DNA of 9,156 bases from Thermoplasmata archaeon. Lineage in GTDB: Archaea > Thermoplasmatota > Thermoplasmata > Lutacidiplasmatales > UBA184. The notes under the pieces were generated by a model. That model did not search any database and was not told the origin of the DNA. It was given only the letters and a program-made list of their open reading frames with translations. Location of the stretch: the NCBI GenBank assembly GCA_030038885.1, contig JASHQY010000012.1:1-9156 (forward strand). The letters run 5' to 3'. Position numbers and translations under genes: made by a program. How positions within the stretch are numbered: position 1 is the first letter of the stretch; the number at the start of each line of letters is the position of its first letter. Shown here in pieces: positions 1-8,798 of this stretch.

Positions 1-139
1 CCGGCTCGCCCCGCTCGGCTTCCGGCCGCCGTACGACGACGCGGGCCGCCTCCTGGTCGCGGTCGCCCGGGCGCTCGCCCGGGCGCCGCAGGACGCGGCG
101 GCGATCGTCGCGCGGGCCCGCGCGGGCGCCCCCCTTTAA
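1..139 (+). CDS. C-terminal fragment of an unidentified protein
   Basis: An open frame enters from the left edge (first full codon at base 2) and ends at TAA 137-139, giving about 45 residues. It begins RLAPLGFRPPYDDAGR and then forms an Ala/Arg-rich, probably helical tail ending in GAPL. Third positions are almost always G or C, as in the neighbouring genes, which supports real coding. Nothing in the fragment is diagnostic. A helical C-terminus of this kind would fit a glycosyltransferase or many other enzymes, so no function is proposed. Its stop codon lies inside the TATA-like box that seems to drive the next gene. Confidence 0.5.
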   Translation, partial: RLAPLGFRPPYDDAGRLLVAVARALARAPQDAAAIVARARAGAPL

Positions 140-140
140 T
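134..140 (+). promoter_or_regulatory. TATA-like box for the M29-like gene
   Basis: CTTTAAT is one of very few runs of A/T in the window. Its centre lies about 25 bases before the ATG at 162, the spacing expected for an archaeal leaderless transcript. No Shine-Dalgarno-like sequence precedes the ATG, which fits. The box contains the TAA stop of the upstream gene. This is inferred from position and composition only. Confidence 0.5.
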
Positions 141-161
141 CGGCCGGCCGTTCCGGTCGCG

Positions 162-1274
162 ATGCCGTCCGCCGATTCGGCGCCCGCGGCCGTCGCCCGG
201 GCGCTCCTCGGGAGCGCGCTGCGCGTCCGGGGCGGCGAGCACGTCGCGATCCTCGCGTGGACCCACAGCCTCCCGTGGGCGAGCGCGTGCGTGACCGAGG
301 CCCGTCGCCTCGGCGCGCGCCCGTTCCTCGTGCTCGAGGACGAGGCGGCGTTCTGGCAGAGCGTCGACCTCGGTCCCTCGCCGGTGCGCTGGTCGGGGCC
401 GTCGCGCCCGATGGTCGCGGCGATCGCCCGCGCGGACGCGCTCGTCTACTTCCCCGGCCCGGCCGACCGCCCGCGCCTGCAGGCCCTGCCGCCCGAGAAG
501 CGCGGCGCGCTCCGGGGGACCGCGGACGACGAATGGCTCACCCGGACCCGCCGCGCCGGGGTCCGCGCGGTCCGATGCCTCCTGGGGTACGTCTCGGACC
601 CGCAGGCCGACCGATGGTCCGTCCCGGTCGCGATGTGGCGAAGCCAATTGATCCGCGGGATCACCGAGGTCGACTACGGGGCGCTCGGGCGCGACGCGCA
701 GCGGGTCGCCGGCCTCCTGCGCACCGGCCGCTCGCTGCGCCTGATGGCGGCGAACGGCACCGACCTCTCGCTCCGGCTCCGGGGGCGGACGCCGTGGGTC
801 GACGACGGGCGGATCGACCGGGACGACCGCCGCCACGGGCGCACGCTGAGCACCGCGCCGGCGGGCTCGGTCGTCGTCGCGATCGAGGAGGGGAGCGCGG
901 CGGGGACCGTGGTCGCGAACCGGCCGAGCTTCCTCTCGTCCGGCCGGGTCGCGGGGGCGCAGTGGGAGGTCGAAGGCGGCCGGCTGCGGAACTACTGGTA
1001 CACGGAGGGCGCGACGACGTTCGAAGCCGAGTTCGCGGCCGCTCCCCGCGGACGCGACACCGTCGCGCTCTGCTCGGTCGGCCTCAACCCGGCGATCGCC
1101 CCCGGGGTACCGCAGGCGGAGGACGAGGAGGCCGGCGCGGTCACGCTCGCGATCGGCGGCAACACGCTCTACGGGGGCCGCCACCGCTGCCGCTACCTGT
1201 CGTGGATCACGGTCGGGGAGGCGACGGTCACGGTCGATGGGCACCCGCTCGCGGACCGCGGCAAGATCCTCTGA
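162..1274 (+). CDS. M29 (aminopeptidase T)-like protein, metal ligands apparently lost
   Basis: The 370-residue protein follows the layout of the M29/AmpS metallopeptidase family. It has an N-terminal Rossmann-like half (LRVRGGEHVAIL, residues 20-31) and a C-terminal half with NGTDLSLRLRGR (198-209), EGSAAGTVV (243-251), VGLNP (306-310) and IGGNTLYGG (331-339). Known M29 enzymes bind two metals through two Glu, two His and one Asp. Each expected position is changed here: GEV reads GSV (S236), no Glu stands between 291 and 319 where the second is expected, the His of GTVHIA is T328, and the HxD pair aligns with L346 and W348. Peptidase activity is therefore unlikely, and a binding role or altered chemistry is possible. 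NicX-type dioxygenases are a related M29-fold alternative, but their His/His/Asp set is not obvious either. The ATG at 162 is supported by the TATA-like box. The 3' end overlaps aag by 38 bases, suggesting co-transcription. Confidence 0.72.
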   Translation: MPSADSAPAAVARALLGSALRVRGGEHVAILAWTHSLPWASACVTEARRLGARPFLVLEDEAAFWQSVDLGPSPVRWSGPSRPMVAAIARADALVYFPGPADRPRLQALPPEKRGALRGTADDEWLTRTRRAGVRAVRCLLGYVSDPQADRWSVPVAMWRSQLIRGITEVDYGALGRDAQRVAGLLRTGRSLRLMAANGTDLSLRLRGRTPWVDDGRIDRDDRRHGRTLSTAPAGSVVVAIEEGSAAGTVVANRPSFLSSGRVAGAQWEVEGGRLRNYWYTEGATTFEAEFAAAPRGRDTVALCSVGLNPAIAPGVPQAEDEEAGAVTLAIGGNTLYGGRHRCRYLSWITVGEATVTVDGHPLADRGKIL

Positions 1275-1935
1275 CGCCGGCCGACCCCCGCGGCCCGGTC
1301 GGGCGTTCTTCGACCGGCCGGCGGCGCGGGTCGCGACCGACCTCCTCGGGGCGCGGCTCGCGGTGTGCGCGCGCGGCCGGTGGGTGACCGCCCGCCTCGT
1401 CGAGACCGAGGCCTACGAGCGCGGGGACCCGGCGAGCCACGCGTTCCGCGGGCCGACGCGCCGCAACCGCTCGATGTTCGGCGCCCCCGGCACGCTCTAC
1501 GTCTTCCGGATCCACCAGGTCGTTTGCGCGAACCTCGTCGCGCGCCGGGGCGAGGCGGTCCTCCTGCGGGCGGGCGCGGTCCCGGAGCTCGCCGCGCGGG
1601 CGGCGTCGGGTCCCGGGCGGCTCTGTCGGGCGCTCGGGCTGACGATCGACGACGACGGGGAGGACGCGGTCGCCGGTCTCCGGGTCCGGGTCCGGGCGGC
1701 GGCCGCCCGCCCCCCGCGGATCCGGGCGGGGCGCCGGATCGGGATCCGACGCGCGGTTGCGCGGCGCCTCCGCTTCTGGATCGACGGCGAACCGGCGGTG
1801 TCGCGACCCCGCGGGCTCAGCGCTTCAGCTTCGCCCAGTCGTAGCCGCGGCGGCGGGCGCTCGCGCCGAAGCCGCAGGACGAGCAGACCTTCTTCTGGCG
1901 ATGGTAGGAGTGGCGCCCGCACCGCCGGCAGATGA
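1237..1935 (+). CDS. aag: 3-methyladenine DNA glycosylase (AAG/MPG family)
   Basis: This is a base-excision repair enzyme that flips out and removes alkylated purines such as 3-methyladenine and hypoxanthine. The family core spans roughly residues 21-190. It includes VETEAY (catalytic Glu E58, Y60), DPASHAFRG (H68), TRRNRSMFGAPGTLYVF (74-90), CANLV (N99), VLLRA (R111), SGPGRLCRALGL (124-135) and a closing RFWIDGEPAVSR. The position of the human intercalating Tyr162 is H93, as I recall for the Bacillus Aag, so this need not mean loss of function. The ATG at 1237 lies inside the M29-like gene, and no in-frame ATG, GTG or TTG occurs between it and the domain, so that start is forced. The family-typical end is near 1815, but no stop occurs there. 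The frame runs 39 more Ser/Arg/Gly-rich codons, antisense to rpl37e. That tail is probably not conserved. Confidence 0.9.
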   Translation: MGTRSRTAARSSDAGRPPRPGRAFFDRPAARVATDLLGARLAVCARGRWVTARLVETEAYERGDPASHAFRGPTRRNRSMFGAPGTLYVFRIHQVVCANLVARRGEAVLLRAGAVPELAARAASGPGRLCRALGLTIDDDGEDAVAGLRVRVRAAAARPPRIRAGRRIGIRRAVARRLRFWIDGEPAVSRPRGLSASASPSRSRGGGRSRRSRRTSRPSSGDGRSGARTAGR

Positions 1936-1981
1936 TGTGGACGATCTTGCCGCCACTGCTCGACGGAGTTCCCTTCGACAC
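1817..1981 (-). CDS. rpl37e: Ribosomal protein L37e (eL37), zinc-binding
   Basis: This 54-residue gene starts at GTG 1981-1979 and stops at TGA (1819-1817). The protein begins MSKGTPSSSGGK and carries a four-cysteine zinc site, C18RRC21 and C33SSC36. The conserved HSYHRQKKVCSSCGFG stretch follows, and it ends with RGYDWAKLKR. This is the standard archaeal/eukaryotic L37e, a small zinc-ribbon protein of the large subunit that sits on 23S rRNA. Length and motifs match the family. It lies 13 bases after the SmAP gene on the same strand, a pairing conserved in many archaea, and is almost certainly translated from the same transcript. The whole 3' two-thirds is overlapped on the other strand by the extended aag frame. 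Confidence 0.95.
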   Translation of the reverse strand: MSKGTPSSSGGKIVHIICRRCGRHSYHRQKKVCSSCGFGASARRRGYDWAKLKR

Positions 1982-1994
1982 GGAGCGCGCCCCC

Positions 1995-2207
1995 CTACGG
2001 TGAGATGTAGACGATCGAGTCGCCCCGGACCAGCGTGAGGCCGCTCCGCGGGGTCACGACGTCCTGCACGACCTCCTCGGCCGACGAGAGGACGAGGTTC
2101 AGGTGCTGGTCGTACGCGTCGAGCACGCCGCGGTACGAGCGTCCGCCCTTCATCTCGACGAGGACCCGCTTGTGCAGGCTCTGCTGGAGGGCGTCGAGCG
2201 GCCGCAT
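1995..2207 (-). CDS. Sm-like archaeal protein (SmAP/LSm)
   Basis: This 70-residue protein contains the complete Sm fold. Sm1 spans about residues 12-44 (KRVLVEMKGGRSYRGVL, then AYDQHLNLVL with the conserved D-x-H-x-N RNA-binding loop). Sm2 sits at the C-terminus, with RGDSIVYIS at 61-69. SmAPs form ring oligomers that bind U-rich RNA and take part in RNA processing and turnover. The ATG at 2207 gives the family-typical beginning MRPLDALQQSL. A second in-frame ATG at 2240 would add an Arg/Pro-rich stretch of 11 residues, less likely since the family normally starts just before RPLD. The frame stays open far upstream, but that is only the shadow of the kinase gene. The gene is followed 13 bases later by rpl37e. 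Confidence 0.95.
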   Translation of the reverse strand: MRPLDALQQSLHKRVLVEMKGGRSYRGVLDAYDQHLNLVLSSAEEVVQDVVTPRSGLTLVRGDSIVYISP

Positions 2208-2235
2208 CGGAGGGGTTCGGCGAGACCGGGCGGGC

Positions 2236-2242
2236 TTCATAA
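2236..2242 (-). promoter_or_regulatory. Possible TATA-like box for SmAP-rpl37e
   Basis: On the minus strand this reads TTATGAA, the least GC-rich spot upstream of SmAP. Its centre is about 32 bases before the ATG at 2207, which would give a leader of a few bases and fits the absence of a Shine-Dalgarno sequence before that ATG. The match to archaeal boxes is only moderate. Confidence 0.33.
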
Positions 2243-2267
2243 CGGTTCCGACGGCTCTGACGGCTCT
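2241..2267. repeat. Short tandem 9-bp repeats upstream of SmAP
   Basis: Two perfect tandem copies of GACGGCTCT occupy 2250-2258 and 2259-2267. A third degenerate unit, AACGGTTCC at 2241-2249, matches at 6 of 9 positions. They sit just upstream of the SmAP TATA-like box within the 227-base gap between the kinase stop and the SmAP start. Apart from this and the possible promoter I see nothing in that gap: no tRNA and no convincing small gene. The repeats may be an operator or simple chance. Confidence 0.5.
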
Positions 2268-2434
2268 CGGCCCGCCGCGGCCCCGAAGCGGACCCTCCGT
2301 CCGGAGCGCGCCCGGCCGTGGTCCGGGGGGCTCGCTGCGGTGCGTCGGGGGCGCGGAGCTCACGCACCTCGTCGCGCGGGAGTTCCGTGCGCCCGTCCCG
2401 CGGTCGGCGCGGCCGATCGCGCGCCCTGCGCCCC

Positions 2435-3169
2435 TCAACGGTCGCCGGGTCCGGGGGGAGGCGGCCGGCGGACGGACGAAGGGGATCGAGGATCCCGACC
2501 CCCGCGGAACGCGTCGAGGACCGCGCCCACGTCCGGCGGCGCCGCGCGCGGAGGTCTCCGGAGCTCCGCCAGGATCCGCCGCACGACCGTCGGGGGCGGG
2601 CCGTCGCCCGCCACGACCCGGAAGCGGTCGCCGAGGAGGAGAGCGATCCGCCGGTGGTAGAGCGCCCGCTCGATGCACCCGATCGCCTCGTGGCGCGCCG
2701 CGAACTCCGCCGGATGGCTCCGCGGGTCGCCGGCGACGCGGCGTCGTCGCACCCGGGCCGGGGTCGCGAGGTAGACGACGAGGTCGGGAAGGCCCCAGCG
2801 GTCCGCGGCCGCGAACGCCGCGGCGGCGCGGACGAGCGGCGGCAGGACCGACGGGGACGAACGCCCCGCACGGGCGAGCGACCACGGGTAGGTGAGGGGT
2901 CCCAGGAAGCCCGTGTCCGCGACGACCGTCCGCCCCGAGCGGCTCGCCGAGCGCGCCGCGACGTACCGCCGCGCCTCCGCCCGCAGCAGGCGGAGCTCGA
3001 GGCGGGCGAGCTCGCCGTCCGAGCGGTAGCCGAGCGACGGTCGGGGGGAGAGCCGGCGGTACGCTTCGGGCGACCACGTCGTGCCCAGCGCAGCGGCCAC
3101 CCCGCGGGCCGCGGTCGTCTTGCCCGCCCCCGACGGCCCTTCGAGCGCGAGCACGATCCCGGGTCGCAT
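2435..3169 (-). CDS. P-loop NTPase related to (deoxy)nucleoside/nucleotide kinases
   Basis: From the ATG at 3169 the protein is 244 residues. A hydrophobic strand (GIVLALE) leads into a Walker A loop GPSGAGKTT (11-19). VVADTGFLGPLTYPW (82-96) looks like the acceptor-binding DR/S-type loop of nucleoside and nucleotide kinases. LPDLVVYLATP (127-137) is the next core strand, followed by ARVRRRRVAGD (138-148), a basic segment that resembles a LID. Helical segments follow, and the last 35 residues are Pro/Arg-rich and probably disordered. The substrate cannot be read from the sequence: thymidylate kinase signatures are absent, so a nucleoside-, sugar- or RNA-directed kinase are all possible. A longer frame would start at TTG 3205, but it adds only low-complexity residues and a weaker start codon. 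The gene is divergent from folP and shares its upstream region. Confidence 0.85.
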   Translation of the reverse strand: MRPGIVLALEGPSGAGKTTAARGVAAALGTTWSPEAYRRLSPRPSLGYRSDGELARLELRLLRAEARRYVAARSASRSGRTVVADTGFLGPLTYPWSLARAGRSSPSVLPPLVRAAAAFAAADRWGLPDLVVYLATPARVRRRRVAGDPRSHPAEFAARHEAIGCIERALYHRRIALLLGDRFRVVAGDGPPPTVVRRILAELRRPPRAAPPDVGAVLDAFRGGRDPRSPSSVRRPPPPGPGDR

Positions 3170-3234
3170 CGGCCGTCCCCGGCCGCCCAGCGGCCGCCCC
3201 GTCAAAGGGCTGGCGACGGCTGGACCCGCCCCGT

Positions 3235-3240
3235 CTTTAT
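3235..3240 (+). promoter_or_regulatory. TATA-like box for the dihydropteroate synthase gene
   Basis: CTTTAT stands out in a GC-rich intergenic stretch and is centred about 25 bases before the GTG at 3262. That spacing and the lack of a Shine-Dalgarno sequence indicate a leaderless transcript starting at or next to the GTG. Read on the other strand, ATAAAG may also serve the divergent kinase gene, giving a leader of about 40 bases there. Confidence 0.55.
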
Positions 3241-3261
3241 CGCGGCCGACCTCCCGGGGCC

Positions 3262-4551
3262 GTGCCCCCGACGAGCGCGCGCCGGTCGCCGCACCGCTTC
3301 GCGGCGCGGGTCCTCGAAGGCGAGGATCTCCGCGAGATCGCCCGGGAGATCGAGCGGACCGACAGCGATCCTGAGGGGGTCGGGATCATGACCCGCAAGG
3401 GACGGATCTTCCCGGTCCGGCTCTCCGACGTCCCGCTGAAGGCGTCGCCCCTCCTGAAGCAGGAGCTCCTCTCGGCCGGCGGGGACGCGGCCCACGCACG
3501 GGGGATCGCGGACCACTCGGTCGCGTCGAGCGGGGTCCTCCTGCTCGCGACCTGGGGCCAGTACCGCCGGCTCCTCCCGAAGCTCCGGCGGCAGCCGTTC
3601 GGCCTCGCGGAGCTCGCCGAGGAGGTCGACCGCGCGCTCCACCACTACGTCGCGTCCGGGACCCGGACCCTCGCGCTCCCGCACCGGCCGCTGACCCTCG
3701 GCGACCGGCCGCGGGTGATGGGGATCGTCAACGTCACGCCGGACTCGTTCTACGACGGCGGGCGGTACGCCACCCCCGACGCGGCGGTCGCAGCGGCCCT
3801 CGCGCTCGCCGAGGAGGGGGCGAGCGTGATCGACGTCGGCGGGGAGTCGACCCGTCCGGGGGCGACCCCGGTCCCCCCGGACGCGGAGTGGCGCCGGGTC
3901 GCCCCGGTTCTCGAGGCGCTGCGCGAGCGCTCGCCGGTGCCGGTGTCGATCGACACGCGCCATCCCGACGTCGCCGCGCGCGCGGTCGCGGCCGGCGCGG
4001 ACCTCGTGAACGACGTCGAGGGGCTGCGCTCCGAGGAGATGCGCCGGGTCGTCGCGCGCTCGGGCGCCGGCGCGATCGTGATGCACCTGCGGGGGACCCC
4101 CGCGACCATGCAGGCGGACCTCGAGTACGCCGATTTGCGCGGGGAGGTGTTCCGCGCGCTCGCGGACGCGACCGACGCGGCGGTCGCCGACGGGGTCGCG
4201 CCGGAGCGGCTCCTCGTCGACCCCGGGATCGGGTTCGGGAAGTCGGCGGAGCAGAGCCTCGAACTGCTCGTCCACGCCGGCGAGCTCCGGAGCCTCGGCT
4301 ACCCGGTGGTCGTCGGGGCGTCCCGGAAGTCGTTCCTCGGGGCGCTCGCGGCCGCCCCGCGCCCGGAGGACCGGCTCGAGGCCGGCCTCGCGGCCGCGGT
4401 CCTCGCCGCCGAGCGCGGGGTCGCGCTCGTCCGGACGCACGACGTCGGGCCGACCGTGCGCGCGCTCGCGCTCGTCGCCGCGGCCGAGCGGGAAGCGCGG
4501 CGGGCGCCGGCGACCGCGGGCGCGCTCGCGACCGATCCCCCGGACGACTGA
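3262..4551 (+). CDS. folP: Dihydropteroate synthase with extra N-terminal domain
   Basis: It joins a pterin pyrophosphate to p-aminobenzoate in cytoplasmic folate synthesis. The catalytic TIM barrel spans about residues 148-410 with every signature present: NVTPDSF (157-163), IDVGGESTRPGA (190-201), SIDTR (229-233), NDVEG (250-254), the ATMQ loop (281-284), DPGIGFGK (320-327), GASRKSFLG (352-360) and RTHD (391-394). These cover the metal/pterin site (N157, D191, N250, D320) and the anion-binding Lys and Arg/His. Residues 1 to about 147 form a further domain not needed for the barrel, including GIMTRKGRIFPVRL and SSGVLLLATWGQYRRLL. The 429-residue total is well above the 270-290 typical of bacterial FolP. 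The GTG start is chosen because a TATA-like box lies 25 bases upstream. Its stop lies 8 bases from the stop of the convergent zinc-ribbon gene. A role in a modified archaeal pterin cannot be excluded. Confidence 0.94.
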   Translation: MPPTSARRSPHRFAARVLEGEDLREIAREIERTDSDPEGVGIMTRKGRIFPVRLSDVPLKASPLLKQELLSAGGDAAHARGIADHSVASSGVLLLATWGQYRRLLPKLRRQPFGLAELAEEVDRALHHYVASGTRTLALPHRPLTLGDRPRVMGIVNVTPDSFYDGGRYATPDAAVAAALALAEEGASVIDVGGESTRPGATPVPPDAEWRRVAPVLEALRERSPVPVSIDTRHPDVAARAVAAGADLVNDVEGLRSEEMRRVVARSGAGAIVMHLRGTPATMQADLEYADLRGEVFRALADATDAAVADGVAPERLLVDPGIGFGKSAEQSLELLVHAGELRSLGYPVVVGASRKSFLGALAAAPRPEDRLEAGLAAAVLAAERGVALVRTHDVGPTVRALALVAAAEREARRAPATAGALATDPPDD

Positions 4552-4713
4552 CGCCTCCGCTACGGGAGGGGCGCCCCGTCGTCGCCGACGTCGACCTCGA
4601 GGATCAGCGCGCCGACGTACTGGCAGTCGCGGCAGTGGTAGACCTGGCCGGTGATCTGCCCGGCGGCGAGCTCGACGCGGGTCGAGCCGCACGACGGGCA
4701 GCGCAGGATGCGG

Positions 4714-7406
<2,693 letters not shown>

Positions 7407-7410
<4 letters not shown>

Positions 7411-8798
7411 CGCGCCTCCGGGCGGGCGTCCCGGGCCCGCGCGAGCTCCCGGTTCGCCGCGTCGAGGAACCGGTCCCGGCTCCCGGCGGGGATCGTCGCT
7501 CCGGCGGCGACCCGGTGGCCCCCGCCCTCGCCCCCGACCGCCGCCGCCGCGACCCGGCAGGTCGTCGCGAGGTCGACGCCCTCGGCGACCCGGCGCAGGG
7601 TCGTGCGGGCGCTGACCTTGGTCGGTCCCTCGCCGTTCGTGACGGCGAAGACCGGCCGCTCGGGGTCGAGGAGATAGAGGATCGCCATCCCGGCCTGAGT
7701 GCCCGCGAGCGTCGCGTCCGGGCTCTCGAACCACTGGAGGGCGCTCATCGAATTTACCCCTTCGTCCTCCAGCCGGCGCAACCCCCGGAGGATCCCGCCC
7801 CGCCAGGACTCCTCGGCCAGCCGGACGCGCTCGGCCGCCGTCGGGTCGCCGAGCGCGTACGCGACGCCGACGCCCGGCATCCTCGCGCGGCCCGCCGCGC
7901 TCTGGCGGTTCGACACCTCCTCGGCGTCGAGGCCGAGCGACGGGAGGAACCAGCGGTCCTGGTCGAGGATCTGGGCCGCCTCGGGCGCGACCCCGGCCTC
8001 CGCGAGGCGCGCGCGCAGCGCGTCCACGAGGCGGCGGGTCTCGTCGGCGGAGAGGCTCGTCGGCGGCCGGGCCACGTCGATCCCGAGCGATTCCAGCAAC
8101 CGCCCGACCGCCTCCGGGCGGCCGGAGAGGCCGCGGACGAACGGGTCGATGCCCCCCGCGAGCGCCGCGCCCATCGTCGCCCCGAACAGCGCGACGCCCG
8201 GGCGCCGCACGATGTGGGAGCGGACGATCGCCTCCGCGACGAGCACGGCGTTGAGGCCACGGAACCCCCCGACGTGCTGGCGATCGCCGATCGCGCCCGA
8301 GAGGCCCCACGGCGCGTTGTCCCAGTTGCGCGGATCGAGGAAGACCGTGAACAGCCAGGTGAGGGTCGACGCGCACAGCTCGCTCATCCCGTCGACGCCC
8401 CAGTCGAGGGGGTTCACGAGCGCGACGTGCGCCGGGAGCGGCGGCGGGGCGGGCGCGCCCGGGTACTGGTGGTGGTCGAGCACGACCACCGGGTGCGGGT
8501 GCTGCGCGAGGAGGTCGAGCCAGCTCGCTCCCGTGTCGACCACGAGGATCGGGCCCCGGGTCGCGTCGGCGAGCTCGCGCATCCGCTCCCGCTCGACGCC
8601 CGCGAGCGGGGTCGCCTGCGCCGGGTAGCCGAGCCGCGCGAACGCGTGGAGGGCGGACGACGCGCTCGCGATCCCGTCCGCGTCGTAGTGGTAGATCACC
8701 CGCCATCGGCGGGGGTGCGCGAGGACGAGCGCGCGCGCCTTCTCGAACTCGGTCCGGTACCTCGGGTCGGCGACGAAGGCGTCCGGCCCCGAGGGCAT
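7407..8798 (-). CDS. DHH-family phosphoesterase, archaeal RecJ/GAN-like nuclease
   Basis: This 463-residue protein has the DHH superfamily motifs in order: HYDADGIAS (H37, D39, D41), VVDTG (D88), LDHHQ (D108-H109-H110), NPLDWGVDG (129-137) and GAIGDRQ (D172). A C-terminal DHHA1 domain follows with GGEGGGH (422-428). These residues bind the two metal ions of RecJ-type exonucleases. Archaeal relatives (GAN, RecJ-like proteins) degrade single-stranded DNA or RNA, and several act with the MCM-GINS replication complex as counterparts of Cdc45. All metal ligands are kept, so it should be active, but substrate polarity cannot be read. The ATG at 8798 shares one base with the rps15 stop (TGATG). A GTG three bases earlier would give a GTGA overlap and one more residue. 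AGGTG at 8804-8808 fits as a ribosome site. A neighbouring rps15 is a recurrent archaeal arrangement; gyrA directly downstream is not one I know. Confidence 0.94.
7415..7419 (-). promoter_or_regulatory. Shine-Dalgarno sequence fixing the gyrA start
   Basis: GGAGG on the minus strand ends four bases before the GTG at 7410, inside the last codons of the DHH gene. Together with the GTGA stop/start overlap it supports the GTG as the gyrA start and suggests translational coupling. Confidence 0.6.

Noticed and set aside
2208..3077. Long minus-strand frame leading into SmAP, suggesting a larger protein
   Set aside because: The extra part overlaps the kinase gene, which has clear P-loop motifs. The Sm fold is complete from the ATG at 2207.
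3170..3205. Longer start (TTG at 3205) for the P-loop kinase
   Set aside because: It uses a weak start codon and adds only low-complexity residues, while the ATG at 3169 sits right before the first core strand, as in related kinases.
7411..8706. Open frame continuous with gyrA upstream of its GTG, looking like a fused N-terminal domain
   Set aside because: This stretch is the DHH nuclease gene read in another frame. The upstream translation is Arg/Pro/Gly-rich with no motifs, while the GTGA overlap and GGAGG mark the real gyrA start.
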